A stretch of 64,000 nt of DNA, taken from positions 118,087,429-118,151,428 of the forward strand of contig CM045770.1 of the NCBI GenBank assembly GCA_025200525.1, written 5' to 3'. Within the stretch, counting starts at the first letter, position 1. Each line of letters starts with the position of its first letter. The notes under the pieces were generated by a model. It had not been told where the DNA came from and ran no database searches. It worked only from the letters and a program-made list of their open reading frames with translations. Both the position numbers and the translations under genes were made by a program. Positions 11,685 through 22,794 of the stretch are shown one piece after another. The stretch comes from Camellia lanceoleosa. Its lineage: Eukaryota; Streptophyta; Magnoliopsida; Ericales; Theaceae.

Positions 11685-13761
11685 TCATCGAGAATGTTCG
11701 CCGATGTGAGAGACTCGACCAACAAGCTGGTGAACTCTGGTCTCTTTCATGGCAGATGTCCGGTTGGCAATATGCATTTGCACATTAACTTCTTCCAATT
11801 CTGCGAGATAGATTACGAAAATTTGGAACAACCACATTAGCGGCGCTCTCAACTTCTGAAGCGGAGTTCTTGTCAATTCCCATGGCTTTCTCTGTTTTGT
11901 TTGGGAACTTGGGCTTCCTTTCGGATTTGCTCTTGGATCTGTCTCGAAAAACATTGCAGTTTTTAGTAGAGTGAGACCAAGAATTGTGCCATTCTGATAC
12001 ACTTTTCCTTTAAGTTCATCAAGAGAAAGCGGTTTACTCCTTTTGGTAACTTAAGGAAATTAGCTGAGCAAATGATCGAAAATATCATCTGCTTTTGTTA
12101 AATCGAAGAATACTTTCGTGAAAGTCTTTCTTCTTAAATTGTTGGTCGATAGTTGTATCCTTATGAATCAATGCTTCACGGATTACGGGTTCTTTGCCCA
12201 CAATCTCTTTGCATCAATCTCGTAATTGGGATCTTTATAGTATGTCTTATATGAAGCATTGTTTCGATCTTGTTCTTCCTCTAGTAATGCTTCATATCGT
12301 GACACCTTATAGGTTAATTCGACCAAATCCACGAATTGGTTGAATCAAACTTCTTCGGCTTTGAACTCTAAACCGTTTTGAGCCAATCGTACAAATTCGG
12401 CTCGGAAGGATGACTCTACATTTATTTGAGCCCTTTTAAATCTTGCAATGAATTGAGTAGCCTTTTCTTGTGCCTTTGACTCAATCTTGCCAAATCGCCA
12501 TGGATACTTCGCTCGATTGGAAAAATTGGGCATGAAATGCCTCTTCCATCTGTTGCCAAGTTTGAATGGAGCAGTGTAAGGTTGATATACCATACAAACG
12601 CTCCCCAGTTAGAGAGTTTGGAAATAATCTCAATTTTATGTAGTCATGATTAGCGAATTCACCACAGCGAAAGCGAATCTAGCAATATGCTCTCTTGTTG
12701 ATTGACTTCGGTTCCATAGAATAGGGTGAAATCGGTATTCTAAACCCTCTTGGGTATTCATGTACCTGTCAACCCACTCTGGATATGGTTTTACGTATCT
12801 GAGTCTGGACCCCCCGAGCCATTGGTCCACATAGCTCCCTAACAATATCATCAATTTGATCCCTAGGGACCATATTTTGGGCTTGCTGAACCACTACTGG
12901 AGGAGCAAACACAGAGTGCGGTTGACAAACTTGTGCCTGGGGTCCTCTTGATCCATACCATGGTACATTTGGAATGGTTGTCCACGTGTGCAGAGTCTTT
13001 GTTGGGGAAATGGATAACCCCTTTGAGCCTGTCCTGCTAAAAGACCTGTGGAAGGTGTTGGAATAGGTGTTGTATCCCTTCCATTTGTAGGCAAACCCTC
13101 CAACCTCCCGGGTATAAATTCAAATAAAGGATTATTATAACCCCTAGTGCCAGGTATGGCTTCGAACATGGGATTTGCCACCATTCTTATGCCAGTTTCT
13201 TGTACTTGGCGAGATCACTTACCGGTATGGCTTCCTTTGTTGAGTATTGTGGTATTTTGGCCTACTAGGCCTCGAAATGGGTTCATACCAAGACTGAGGT
13301 GATGGTCTTTCATAGTTTTGAGTACTAGTCTGACCATTAACCTGTCCATTAACTTGCATAGGCTGTTTTTCTCTAGCCAATCTTTGTTGATGAACATTTA
13401 AAATTTCCTCTGTATGTCTTGTATTTGTTGGTTGGTGGTTGTTCATTCGATCCAAAAAGGATGTTGCCCACCTTTCCATTGTGTTCATCAGCTGTTGTCC
13501 CATAGCATCTACCAAGCCATCCCATGGATTTGTTGGCTGAGAAGATGGAATGGTGGATGGTCCAATTCCTTGGTTTCGTCCAATACTATGAACATTTGGT
13601 TCTTGTCCAGAAGTACTGGTCTGTTCGACCAAAGGTTCTGATAACCTAGGAGTTTCCACAGGGTGTGTTACCACATTCTCCTCTGGATTAGGTATTTCTA
13701 CCTCTCCTTCTACGCCTTCTTCTAGCGTTCATTTTCTCCTTGTCGTCTTCGTCTCAGCCAT
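11685..13761 (-). pseudogene. Gag of element 1
   Basis: Gag forms the virus-like particle that packages element RNA. The likely start is ATG at 13761 (MAETKTTRRK), eight codons after the primer-binding site region; a frame change follows at once. Downstream blocks include MGQQLMNTMERWATSFLDRM, ARFAFAVVN and HDYIKLRLFPNSLTG, and AEFVRLAQNGLEF, which together match Tat-lineage capsid sequence in order. Near 12000-11930 a frameshifted zinc-knuckle-like region is followed by the 11685-12002 frame. Several single-base frame breaks split the protein. Confidence 0.78.
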
Positions 13762-13769
13762 TTTAATTA

Positions 13770-13784
13770 GTCCCAGGCGTGCCA
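13770..13784 (-). promoter_or_regulatory. Primer-binding site of element 1 (probable)
   Basis: Just inside the 5' LTR the minus strand reads TGGCACGCCTGGGAC, starting with TGG as required to pair with a tRNA CCA end. It sits about 8 bases from the LTR edge, slightly farther than usual. The tRNA was not identified. Confidence 0.5.
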
Positions 13785-13792
13785 AAAATATA

Positions 13793-14551
13793 TGTTGGCT
13801 TTTGGCTTTTCAAAGGGTAAATTTGTAAATCTTGGCGTGCAGCAAGGATCAATCGATCCTTCTGAAATTATAATTGCCAATCAATTATCGGTGACTATGT
13901 TTTAGTTCTTTCAGCCTCAATGAAGAGGACTTTTACTGGTGGCTTGACTTTTAGGAGAAATTAAGAGAAATGACAAGTAATATTAAGAGCAATTGAAGTA
14001 TTTCATTAACATAAACACTTACAATTGTCCAAACTCACTTTTGAGGAAGTTCTGACAACGGTTTACTTGAATCTACTTGAAAACTACTCCTATGAATTGA
14101 AGTACAGTCACGGTATTTAAAGAACAAGTATTTAAAGTGCGGAAGGTAAAAGCGGGAAGGAAAAATCTGATAAAGCGGTTTATATGATCTCGAGTCAGGG
14201 GTCTTTTCGAGAACTTCCTTGCTATTTATACTTGTTAGGGATGACCTTGCGTACTTCGAACCGTCGAACTGTTCTTCCATGATCGTTGATCATGCTACCT
14301 TAGAAATAGCTCCACTATGCCATCACTTGCAGTTGGACTTCCCTCCTGTTTTTGAATTTGAATATAGGTAACCGTTGAAACCACGTCACCTTGTATCCCA
14401 TTCCTGATCTAATGTTACTCAGACCACTTGAGAACCAATATTTATTGCCACGTGTATGGTTGAGATTTAAGATTAAAATCATTTCCCAATAATACCCTCA
14501 TCCTGCTACGTGTCGAATTGTAATTGGCTTTTACAAAATATGTAGCCAACA
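13793..14551 (-). repeat. 5' LTR of element 1
   Basis: This is 759 bases, beginning TGTTGGCT and ending AGCCAACA on the plus strand, a good terminal inverted repeat. It matches bases 1-495 over the shared part. On the minus strand ATATAAACC near 14185 is a possible TATA box for the element transcript. The base after it starts a different sequence class. Confidence 0.9.
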
Positions 14552-16757
14552 AGTAGCGTGGTAAGGTCCACCGGCGGGTTTCTGCATGTTTTGTAGTTTG
14601 TCGCCGGCCATCTGGTTTACTGTGGAGGTGTGTGTTTCTCAAGCTTTCTTCTTAGCATCCATGGTGATCGTGCCTGATGTCAGAGAGGAGCATGGGTCAA
14701 ACGCACTGGCTTGCGTGTATTGTTTAAGCAGGTTGGTGGAGCACGTGGGGGGCAGCATATTTCCCGCCCACTCAGGTTCAGTTTTGTTAAATGTTTGGAG
14801 TGGTTTGAATTCTGTGGGTTGGTTTTGCTTAACTATATTTATATATAGTTGGCGCTACTTGTTACTGCCTAAAGATAGGCACGTGGGTTGTGTAAGTTAC
14901 CTATGAGTCTACCTATTGGCCTCAAAAGATGAGATAGACGTGTGGAAATGATAAAGTGCGAACTATGCTCTGTATGGCACATAGTTGTGTTTAGTGGATA
15001 TATTATGGAATTGTTTGGGATTATGTAACTAAGTGTATTTTTTGATTTTTTATAAAATATGAGTTGAGTTTGAGTTAGGTTTGAAGTGATGTGTTAGAGA
15101 AGTGATATGATTTAAATAAGATGATATGACTTAAATGGGATAGTGACTTTTTGACTTTTTGTCTTTTTCAAGATATGTCAAACTTGGCTTATATATTTAT
15201 TTATATAATATTTTCTGTGTTGCCGAATTTGGTGGGTTTTGAAAAGAATAAAGGTTGAGACTCTCCTTAAGGGTCATCCATTTTAGTTTTGATTGATCAA
15301 TTTTTTTTTTTTTTTCACCTAATCCCCAACCTCCATGTGTGTGAGGGGGTTGTGGGGTGGGTGTTTTAAGGGGTCTAAATCAATGTTCTTTTGAAAATGT
15401 ATGGGTTCTAAGCATGTGGGGCCTATGGCGCAAGTTTGAGAAGAAAGGTGTTGCTGGTTGTGGCCACGTTTTGTTTACAAATTAGTGGGCTGCTTTCACG
15501 GCTTGTATGTATCCACGTGGATTGGGCTTGATTTTTGTGGGCCCACGGGTTTCTCAATACCCATTGCGGTATGTGCATTTGAGGTGGTGCAATATGCAAG
15601 TATTTTTATACTTCGGTTCAAAATATGATTTGTTTGACCCACGTGAGGCTTTTCGTGGGCTGGTACATTGGTGAGGATAGTGGGCTAACTTTTGGGCTCA
15701 CTATTTTTGTGTCTTGTGTGTGGCCCATTTTTATTGTATTCTCAGCAGATTGGGCTGTGCTTGTGTTTGATTAAGTAGGTTTTTGTGCTCATTTATTTCT
15801 GTTTATTAGCCACATTGCAGCGGTTACCATTTATAGTTGATTTTTTCATTTTGATTGATCGTGTGATCTTCATGTGACTCGATATGAGATAAGTTTTGAC
15901 CCATTTTCGCCAAGAGTGATTGAGGGGTCACTGCTATGGGGAATAGTGGTTCGATGACTTGCTGAGTTAGAGACTGGGAGATGAGCGGGAGGATAGCTAC
16001 CGGTTTATGGTGGCTTCTTGTCTTCATGTGACTCATTCTAATTGATTGTATTGCCACGCCTGACATGGAGTGAAGGGCACACTGCCGTGGGGTTTGAGGC
16101 TTATGATCTACCAAAGAAGAGACTGGGAGATGTGATGTTTGATCTTGTGTGATTTTTGACTATGTATTGGGTTGTTGCTGTGGGGCTATTGTTTTTTCGC
16201 TACAACTCCTAGGACCGCTGATTATGGTTACTGCTTGTGTAAGCTTCATGTGACTCTGTCAGGATGTGTCGTGGGATGGATTTTTTTTTCCTCTGTCATG
16301 GCTTTGGTTAAGTGGCTAGGATGTCACGGTTGTGAGGAGAGGAAGGCTTACTGGATTCCATGTGCTCATCTTCAGTAGAGATTGGCGGCTTGTGGGGGTG
16401 GCTATCCTTTTTAGATCGGGCTTGTGGGTTGCAGCTTTGTGTGGTTGTTTGTTCTGTTTATTTAGCTTTGTGGTGTTTATTTGTATATTTGTCCATATAT
16501 CCATTCCAAGTTTCCATTTATTATCTCTGATGGTAGGGGTTACTTGGGGACAAAAGGATATATGGGCAAAGTTGGGTTATTTTGTTTTCTGTTGTTCTTG
16601 TGTTTCTCACCCATCTTTAGGGGTGGTTTAGTAGTTTATGTTGGTTATGTAATCTTTTATTTATTTGCTGTTGGGCATTCCTGGGGTATGCCCCTTGTAA
16701 ACTTGTATATTTCATTGTCTTTATTTTATGACTTACTTACCCAAAAAAAGATGTGAC
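14552..16757 (+). repeat. Unassigned repetitive DNA with LINE-like 3' tail
   Basis: No protein domain can be read here. The end (about 16678-16757) reads GGTATGCCCCTTGT, then TTTATTTTATGACTTACTTACCCAAAAAAAG, described here in parts, which resembles the 3' ends of plant L1-type LINEs (a pyrimidine-rich run, TTACTTACCC and a short A tail). From 15866 to about 16260 there are three degenerate tandem units, each starting CTTCATGTGACTC. A run of 16 T lies near 15301. I could not find the target duplication expected for a LINE, nor RT or endonuclease motifs, so this may be a non-autonomous or 5'-deleted copy. Confidence 0.35.
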
Positions 16758-17433
16758 ACTTGTTTGCGTGTGTATTCCATTTTCGGCCTAAGGTCCAATT
16801 AATGAAACTGCAGGCCCACTTTAGGCCAAGTCAATGACCTAAATTATTTATTTTATATAGTGTGTTCAATAAATTATTTATACAAAAAATTACACGGATT
16901 AAATATTAGCAACCACTATTGGATCACATTTGTTAGGGATTATATTTGAATCCAAAATATGTCTCAGTACACCCAATTTAAATTTATAAATTTTGATTCT
17001 TATTATATCGTAATATGAATTTATTAATAAGGACAACACATATTAAACTCAAATAATTTTTTTTTTTCTCTTGGTATACCCTAATCAATTATTCCTATTC
17101 AAATCTTTGTATCTTCTTTCCCAAAATATCAAAATTATTTCTTGTTCTTCTTCATCCTCCCTCCAAAATTCCAATCCACCCTACCAAAACTCACCATTAT
17201 TATCAACATCATTATTTTTTTATAATTTTAAAACCCTAAATCCTAGAAGAAAGTTTGAACAAAATCAAATAATACAAATATATACACCATTTTAGTGTTC
17301 TTTCACAAATATTAGTTAAAATATATATATATCAATTTAAAATAAATTAAAAGTAAGCTGCTACAAGTATGAAAACAAGAATTAACAATTTAAAAACCGA
17401 TTCAGTTCACATTAGGCAAATAAATATTCTCTG
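16758..17433. other. AT-rich spacer before element 2
   Basis: This is plain AT-rich sequence with short homopolymers. The only open frame (74 codons, 17071-17295) is low-complexity, with many Ser, Asn and Gln, and has no recognisable domain. It is the left flank of element 2; its last five bases, CTCTG, match the right flank CTATG in four of five positions. Confidence 0.5.
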
Positions 17434-18145
17434 TGAGAGGGTTATTTATATGTACATATATATTGGGCCGAACCAATCTTTAGGCCGGTATGAGCCGAAG
17501 TACGAAAGAGGGTAGAAAGGCCTCAAAGTTATCTCAGGCCCAGAAGAGTATGTGGTTAGTTCGGTCGCTAGTTAGCCACCTTCAGAAGTTAGTCTGGTCA
17601 CGGTATAGTGTCACTAGCTCGGTCGGAGAAAGTTAGTTGTTAGCTCGGTTTGGGCTTACCATGGTTTATACAGGAGGAACTGAGGAAAGGGCATTAAAGG
17701 AAGAACCAAACTAACGATAGTTCGACCTATTCTATGGATAAGCGTAGCCATGCTTACCTCGGTTGTGGTAGTTCGGCCATGGTAAAACCATCTCACTTGG
17801 TTTAAGCAGTGATGGGGGTGTTGAAGGATAAGCATTATCTTTCAAGAGTTTGAATCCTAGGAGGACTCTGCATGGAGGAATAGAAATCCTACTAGGATTG
17901 TGCCACACGAAACCTATAAAAGCTCACAACTAACACTTATGGAGAGGTAACACAACTTTGTTTTCTGATTACACAGAGCTTTTGTCTACTTGTCAAGCTT
18001 ACTGACTTAGGCATCAGAGAGGTTTCCGGCACACACCCACCGGCTAGCTCACGTTTGTGTTTTCAGATGATAAAACGACGACGTAAGGAGGAACGCAGAC
18101 TTGATCAACAGGATTATACGACAAGATTTATTTCTTTCCCGTACA
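17434..18145 (+). repeat. 5' LTR of element 2
   Basis: It begins TGAGAGGG and ends CCCGTACA and is followed after two bases by the PBS. A TATA box, CCTATAAAAGC, lies at about 17913-17923, upstream of a likely start of transcription near 17945. The LTR repeats the motif TAGCTCGGT several times, a motif also found elsewhere in this element. Confidence 0.93.
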
Positions 18146-18147
18146 AT

Positions 18148-18165
18148 TGGCGCCGTCTGTGGGAA
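18148..18165 (+). promoter_or_regulatory. Primer-binding site of element 2
   Basis: The sequence TGGCGCCGTCTGTGGGAA begins two bases after the LTR. It starts with the TGG expected to pair with a tRNA 3' CCA and is a PBS form I have seen in Tat/Ogre-type elements. I did not identify the priming tRNA. Confidence 0.82.
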
Positions 18166-18214
18166 TTCAGACAAGAACAAAACCTCTTGATCAAGCTTTT
18201 CTTCTTTAGAATCA

Positions 18215-19675
18215 ATGGCGCACAACGAAGATTTGCCAGAATCCGCCATTAATGGACAAACACTAGAGGGAGGTGCAAGGCGCGAGGGTCTACCTCTTGT
18301 CCCTCCTATAGGGGATTTAGAGCCACAAAGGCAGAATCCCAGGAGGGATACAAGAGGAAGAAGGCGGACTAATGCCTTCGCCACTCGCTCACGTAGTCCA
18401 GAGAAACAAAGGCGGAGGATTGATCCTCAGGCTCTGAAGGATCGCGTCAAGGAGCAGGATGAGTTGATACGTCGAATGGTGGCGGACATGGAATCTCTAA
18501 AGCGCCAGGTGAAGGGAAAGGGAGTGGCGGCAGGAGAGGGGCGCACAAACAAGACGCCCTCTTACCACTCGGAGGGACGTAGTAGGAATACCACACCCTC
18601 TCAAGCAGAGAGTAGAAGCCTCCGGACAGGTGATACGCAATCTAGATCATCCAGAACTCGTCTCTCTAGGTCTGAGAGGACGAGATCCGAGAGGTCATAC
18701 ACCGAGGGAAGCACGTATTGGCCCTCACATACGCACCAAACGAGGTCCAAACAGACAGAGTTGCCCAGATCATCCGATTTACGAACTGTGCTCGAAGAGA
18801 AGGCACGATGGAAGGAGGATGCCAGGGCACGCGATCCACATAGAGTTTTTGCCTTACAGCGGTTAGCTCCTCGGACGCATGGAAGCGTCGAGGTTGGAAT
18901 GCCAATACCGCGCCCTACCTACGAACCAACGGACAAGGCATTGGCAAGGCTGCAAACCTCACTGTTCGTCCCGGCAATAGAGAACGTACCCCTACCGTCA
19001 GGCTTCCTTCAGCCCAAGTTTACTACATATGAGGGGAAGACGGACCCCTACTCACACTTTCGCCAGGTCATGGCTGTATACCGGCGAAACGAGGCCTTGA
19101 TGTGCATCATCTTCCCACCTAGCCTTGGCGACCTAGGCTTGACTTGGTTCGAGAAACTTCTGGAAGGCAGCATAGCCTCTTGGGCGCAATTGGCGGAGGC
19201 GTTCGTGACAAGGTTCCGAACAAACACTAAAACCCTGGTGGAGATCGACCAACTGCTCTCCATCGACATGGGCGACAAGGAGACCCTAAGATCCTACAAT
19301 AGTCGCTAGTGGGAGACCTTCAACCAGATTGGGGACTGTCCCACCAATCTCGCCATTGCACAGTACAAGAGAGGCCTTCCAGTCGGGAATAGACTAAGGG
19401 ACTCAATCACCATGACTCCACCCCTCACCATGGAAGCCCTGATGGAGAGAGTGCATCAGCACATCAGGGTGGAAGAGGATGGCGCACGTGCCAAAACAAA
19501 ATTTGGCACGACCATAGTACCAGAAAAAAAGGCCTCGGCAAAGGTCAACGCGGTAGATCGTCCAAACAGAAACGGACGTGGCAGGCGAGATAACGGAGAG
19601 GACCAGGATAAGAGATGGTTGAGAGTTCGCACTGCCATAACCACGGTCTTAAAGAAACTGATCCATCAATTCTAA
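18215..19675 (+). pseudogene. Gag of element 2
   Basis: Gag begins at ATG 18215 (MAHNEDLPESA). An Arg/Ser-rich, probably disordered N-terminal region (residues 30-200) is followed by the capsid domain from about residue 235: LPSGFLQPKFTTYEGKTDPY, FRQVMAVYRR, and LTWFEKLLEGSIASWAQLAE, typical of the retrotransposon gag family. A TAG at 19307-19309 interrupts it after LRSYNSR; the frame continues with WETFNQIGDCPTNLAIAQY. A second break near 19600-19675 shifts into the next frame, where the zinc-knuckle region lies. Gag would assemble cytoplasmic particles. It is non-functional as it stands. Confidence 0.85.
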
Positions 19676-20532
19676 GTGAAATAAGACACGCGCCTTTCGT
19701 CAGATGGCTTGTCAAACTAGGAGAGGCCCAAAAGGACTATGACGAAAGATCACGCTGCACCTTCCACAAAGAAAAGGGGCACCGCACTGAGAATTGCATG
19801 CCGTTAAGACAGCACCTGGAGGAGTTGGTGGCAGCAGGCCACCTGGATAAATACATTGAAGAAGGGGCGCAACCAGCCCCCCAGGACCATAATAACCCCA
19901 ATGGAATGCCAATCGACGCCCCACCTCAAGGCATTATCAATGTGATACATGGATTCTTTGAACCTGAGCGTGTATGCGAGCTCAGGGGATCAATCAAAAA
20001 GGCCGAACACTTAAGAGAGGTGCTAAATGCCCAACCTGCTATCAAAAAGGGGAAGACAGAGGCCGCAAACATCATGTCTTTTTCGGATAAAGACTTGGCA
20101 AGGATATATTGCCCTCACAATGATGCCCTGGTCGTCACTCTCCGAGTCAAGGATTTTGACGTCAAGCAGATTCTGATTGATCAGGGTAGTTCATGTGAAA
20201 TCATGTACTACGAAACATTTAAACAATTGAAGTTACAAGACAAAGACTTGGCACTTGCCATATCTCCCCTGATCGACTTCAACTCCATGCCAGAATGGCC
20301 CGTCGGCAAAATAATCCTCCCAGTCAAAGCAGGGAGTGTGACAAAACAAGTGGAGTTCTGGATGTTGAAGGTCCCCTCCACTTACAACATCATCTTGGGC
20401 AGAACGTGGCTGCATGCCATGCGATCGGTGGCGTCATCCTACCACCAAGTAATGCGGTTCCCCAATGACACCGGAGTAATAGAAGAAGTCTATGGAGATC
20501 AGATCATGTTGAAGCAATTTGCTTTACGGTGA
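19615..20532 (+). pseudogene. Nucleocapsid end of Gag and aspartic protease of element 2
   Basis: This 305-codon frame starts inside gag, so its ATG is probably not a true start. A zinc-knuckle-like motif, CTFHKEKGHRTENC, lies at residues 48-61; it has Cys and His spaced as in Tat Gag but lacks one canonical Cys. The protease follows: ILIDQGSSCEIMY, with the Asp-x-Gly-Ser active site (IDQGSS), then NIILGRTWLHAM and FPNDTGVIEEVYGDQIM, the conserved Tat protease end. The active-site Asp is kept. The frame ends at TGA 20530-20532, eight bases before the RT frame. Confidence 0.83.
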
Positions 20533-20539
20533 ATAGCGC

Positions 20540-22035
20540 TTGCCCGCTAAAGGATACGTTCATTCGGTGGAAGAACTTGAGAGTAATGAACTATTCACAG
20601 ATGTTGGCAAAGCGGCTTGTCAGAAAACAGTGGAAGACTTGGTAGAGGTAAGAATAGATGAAAAGAACCCGGATAAGTTCTTTTTGCTCGGTTCGTCGTT
20701 GTCCAGCACTGAGAGATTAGAGGTCTTGGAATTTTTGACCTCTAACATCGAAGTGTTCGCCTGGATACCATACGATATGCCAGGCATTGATCCCAACTTC
20801 ATTTGTCACCAACTCAATGTCCACCTATCCGCCAGACCAGTCATTCAGTGCACGCGCAGATCGACACTCCACCACGCCGAAATAGTGGCGGAAGAAGTAG
20901 GAAACCTGCTGGAGGCAGGAGCAATTAGAGAGGTGCACTACCCAAGATGGATCTCCAACACAGTCGTAGTGCCAAAGAAGAATGGCAAGTGGCGTGTCTA
21001 CGTCGACTACAAAACAGTCAACAAGGCGTGCCCAAAAGACAACTTTCCTCTACCACGGATAGATCAACTGGTAGACCTGACGGCAAGACACAACCGACTT
21101 AGCTTTCTGGATGCATACAGAGGCTACCACCAAATCGCCATGAATAAACCTGACCAGGAGATCACATCCTTTACAACTCCGCGAGGATTGTACTGTTACA
21201 AGGTCATGCCCTTTGGCCTAAAGAACACAGGGGCGACATTCTAGCGAATGGTCACCAAGATGTTCGAACCACTATTAGGCAGAACAATGGAGGCTTACAT
21301 CGACGACATGGTGGCCAAGAGCAAAGATGAGAATGACCATCTCAAGGACCTGAGTGAGATGTTCACAAGTTACGCTTCAATGCGTCCAAGTGCGTCGAGT
21401 AGGATATGGCAAATTCCTAGGCTTCTTGGTGACCAACAGAGGTATCGAAGCAGACCCCTCCCAGATCAAAGCAATCCAGGAGTTAGAGAGACCAAACTCG
21501 GTAAAAGAAGTGCAGCATCTCACCGGCATGGCCGCTGCGCTCAATCGGTTCATAAGCAGGTCGTCAGATAGACTACGACCATTCTTCCAAGCTTTGAAGG
21601 CCAAGTTTGAGTGGGACGAAGAATGCGACCACGCCCTGGAAAGCTTAAAAGAATACATGTCTTCTCCACCACTACTTGTCACCCCAGTAACTGGAGAAGA
21701 ACTCTTCCTATACCTGGTAGTCTCCTAGCACGCAATTAGCGCAGTGTTAGTCCACGCAGAAGGAATCCAACATCTACCGATCTATTACATCAGCAAGACA
21801 TTACTGGGCGCCGAAACAAGGTACTTGCCACTGGAAAAATTGGCATTGGCCTTAATGATGGCCTCAAAGAAGTTGTCGCACTACTTTCACGCCCACACCA
21901 TAGTTGTCCTCACCGCCTTTCCATTGAAAGCTTTGTTTGAAAGAGCGAACTTTTCTAGGCGAATTCTAAAGTGGGCAGTAGAGTTGGGATAGTACGACAT
22001 CAAGTTCCAACCCAGGACCGCGATAAAAGCTCAAG
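20540..22035 (+). pseudogene. Reverse transcriptase and first RNase H of element 2
   Basis: The frame opens near 20540 and shows WISNTVVVPKKNGKWRVYVD, CPKDNFPLPRIDQLVD, LSFLDAYRGYHQIAMN (catalytic Asp of LDAY) and MPFGLKNTGATF. A TAG at 21242-21244 replaces the Gln of TFQRM. YIDDMVAKSK follows intact (about 21296-21325). A frameshift near 21340-21400 leads to [18 protein letters not shown] and [20 protein letters not shown]. The RNase H region, [18 protein letters not shown], is broken by TAG 21726-21728 and resumes HAISAVLVHAEG, LPIYYISKTLLGAETRYLPLEKL. Further stops lie at about 21990 and 22183. These domains make element cDNA in the particle. Confidence 0.88.
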
Positions 22036-22368
22036 CATTGGCGGATTTTGTTGCAGAATTCACACCAAGAAGTCATCACATCTGCCCAGTCGACCTGACT
22101 GAAACAACCGAACTAGGGATGGAAGTTGACACCGGAATAGCACAACCCCTAGTACAAGACACTCAGTCAGGCCCTAAGGTAGACTAGAGCAAAGCACGAA
22201 AATAAGAAGCAAACCATGCTGCACCAAGTCAAGACCCAACAACAAATACAGACTTGGAACAATAAGATAGAAAGGGGCAGACAACGAGCATGGACCTTGA
22301 GAAAAACACCAGCAACATGGAAGACCCCAAGGCATCATCTGATCCCTTCACTTACTGGAAGCTGTTCG

Positions 22369-22780
22369 TCAGAGAGATATGGAAGCTCTTCATGGATGGA
22401 TCATCCAATCGGCATGGACCAGGACTTGGTATAGTCCTCATCTCTCCAGACGGCCTAGTAGTGGAGTAGGCAGTCAACCTTGCCTTCCCAGTATCAAACA
22501 ACGAAGTGGAGTATGAAGCGCTTCTTGCAGGTCTCAAGTCAGCATTCTACATGAAGGCCACCGAGCTAATGGTTTACAGAGACTCACAGTTGGTAGTAAA
22601 CCAAATCTCTGGCGACTACGAAGCAAAGGATGACAGGATGGCCAAATACCAAGAGTTGGTCAGAACAGAGATCAAGAAATTTGAAGTGGTTAGGATAGAA
22701 CAAATCGGCAGGGAGGAAAACAGCAGAGCAGACGAACTAGCAGGCTTTGCCTTAATGGCGGACACCTCCATCCCTCATCC
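22369..22780 (+). pseudogene. Second (archaeal-type) RNase H of element 2
   Basis: The blocks are [20 protein letters not shown], then after TAG at about 22467 [19 protein letters not shown], then [20 protein letters not shown] and [11 protein letters not shown]. The Asp (DGSS), Glu (EYEAL), Asp (RDSQLVV) and last Asp (ADELA) of the RNase H active site are all visible. This extra domain after a spacer from the first RNase H is a hallmark of Tat-lineage elements. Only the one stop breaks the core; the rest is open through 23237 into integrase. Confidence 0.84.
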
Positions 22781-22794
22781 ATTGCTGATCGACT

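Larger units (their letters stand above)
1..14551 (-). mobile_element. Element 1: Tat-lineage Ty3/gypsy LTR retrotransposon, decayed, cut by window start
   Basis: The two ends carry the same LTR, ending in TGTTGGCT and AGCCAACA. Between them, read on the minus strand, lie gag, protease, RT, RNase H, a second RNase H and integrase in the gypsy order. The integrase C-terminus (motif GKWSPNWEGPYQV) and the extra RNase H after the first one are typical of the Tat lineage of non-chromovirus gypsy elements. Every domain is frameshifted or has stops, so the element cannot make a full polyprotein. About 5.7 kb lie between pol and the 3' LTR, unusually long, and this space holds a plus-strand captured gene. 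Only one flank is visible (AGTAG after the right LTR), so a target duplication cannot be tested here. Confidence 0.9.

Noticed and set aside
14552..14906. 106-codon plus-strand frame as a gene next to element 1
   Set aside because: It has no recognisable domain, codon use like its noncoding surroundings, and lies in unassigned repetitive DNA.
16316..16756. Overlapping hydrophobic frames as a membrane protein gene
   Set aside because: They are short, T-rich, in several frames at once and end in the LINE-like tail; no conserved domain is visible.
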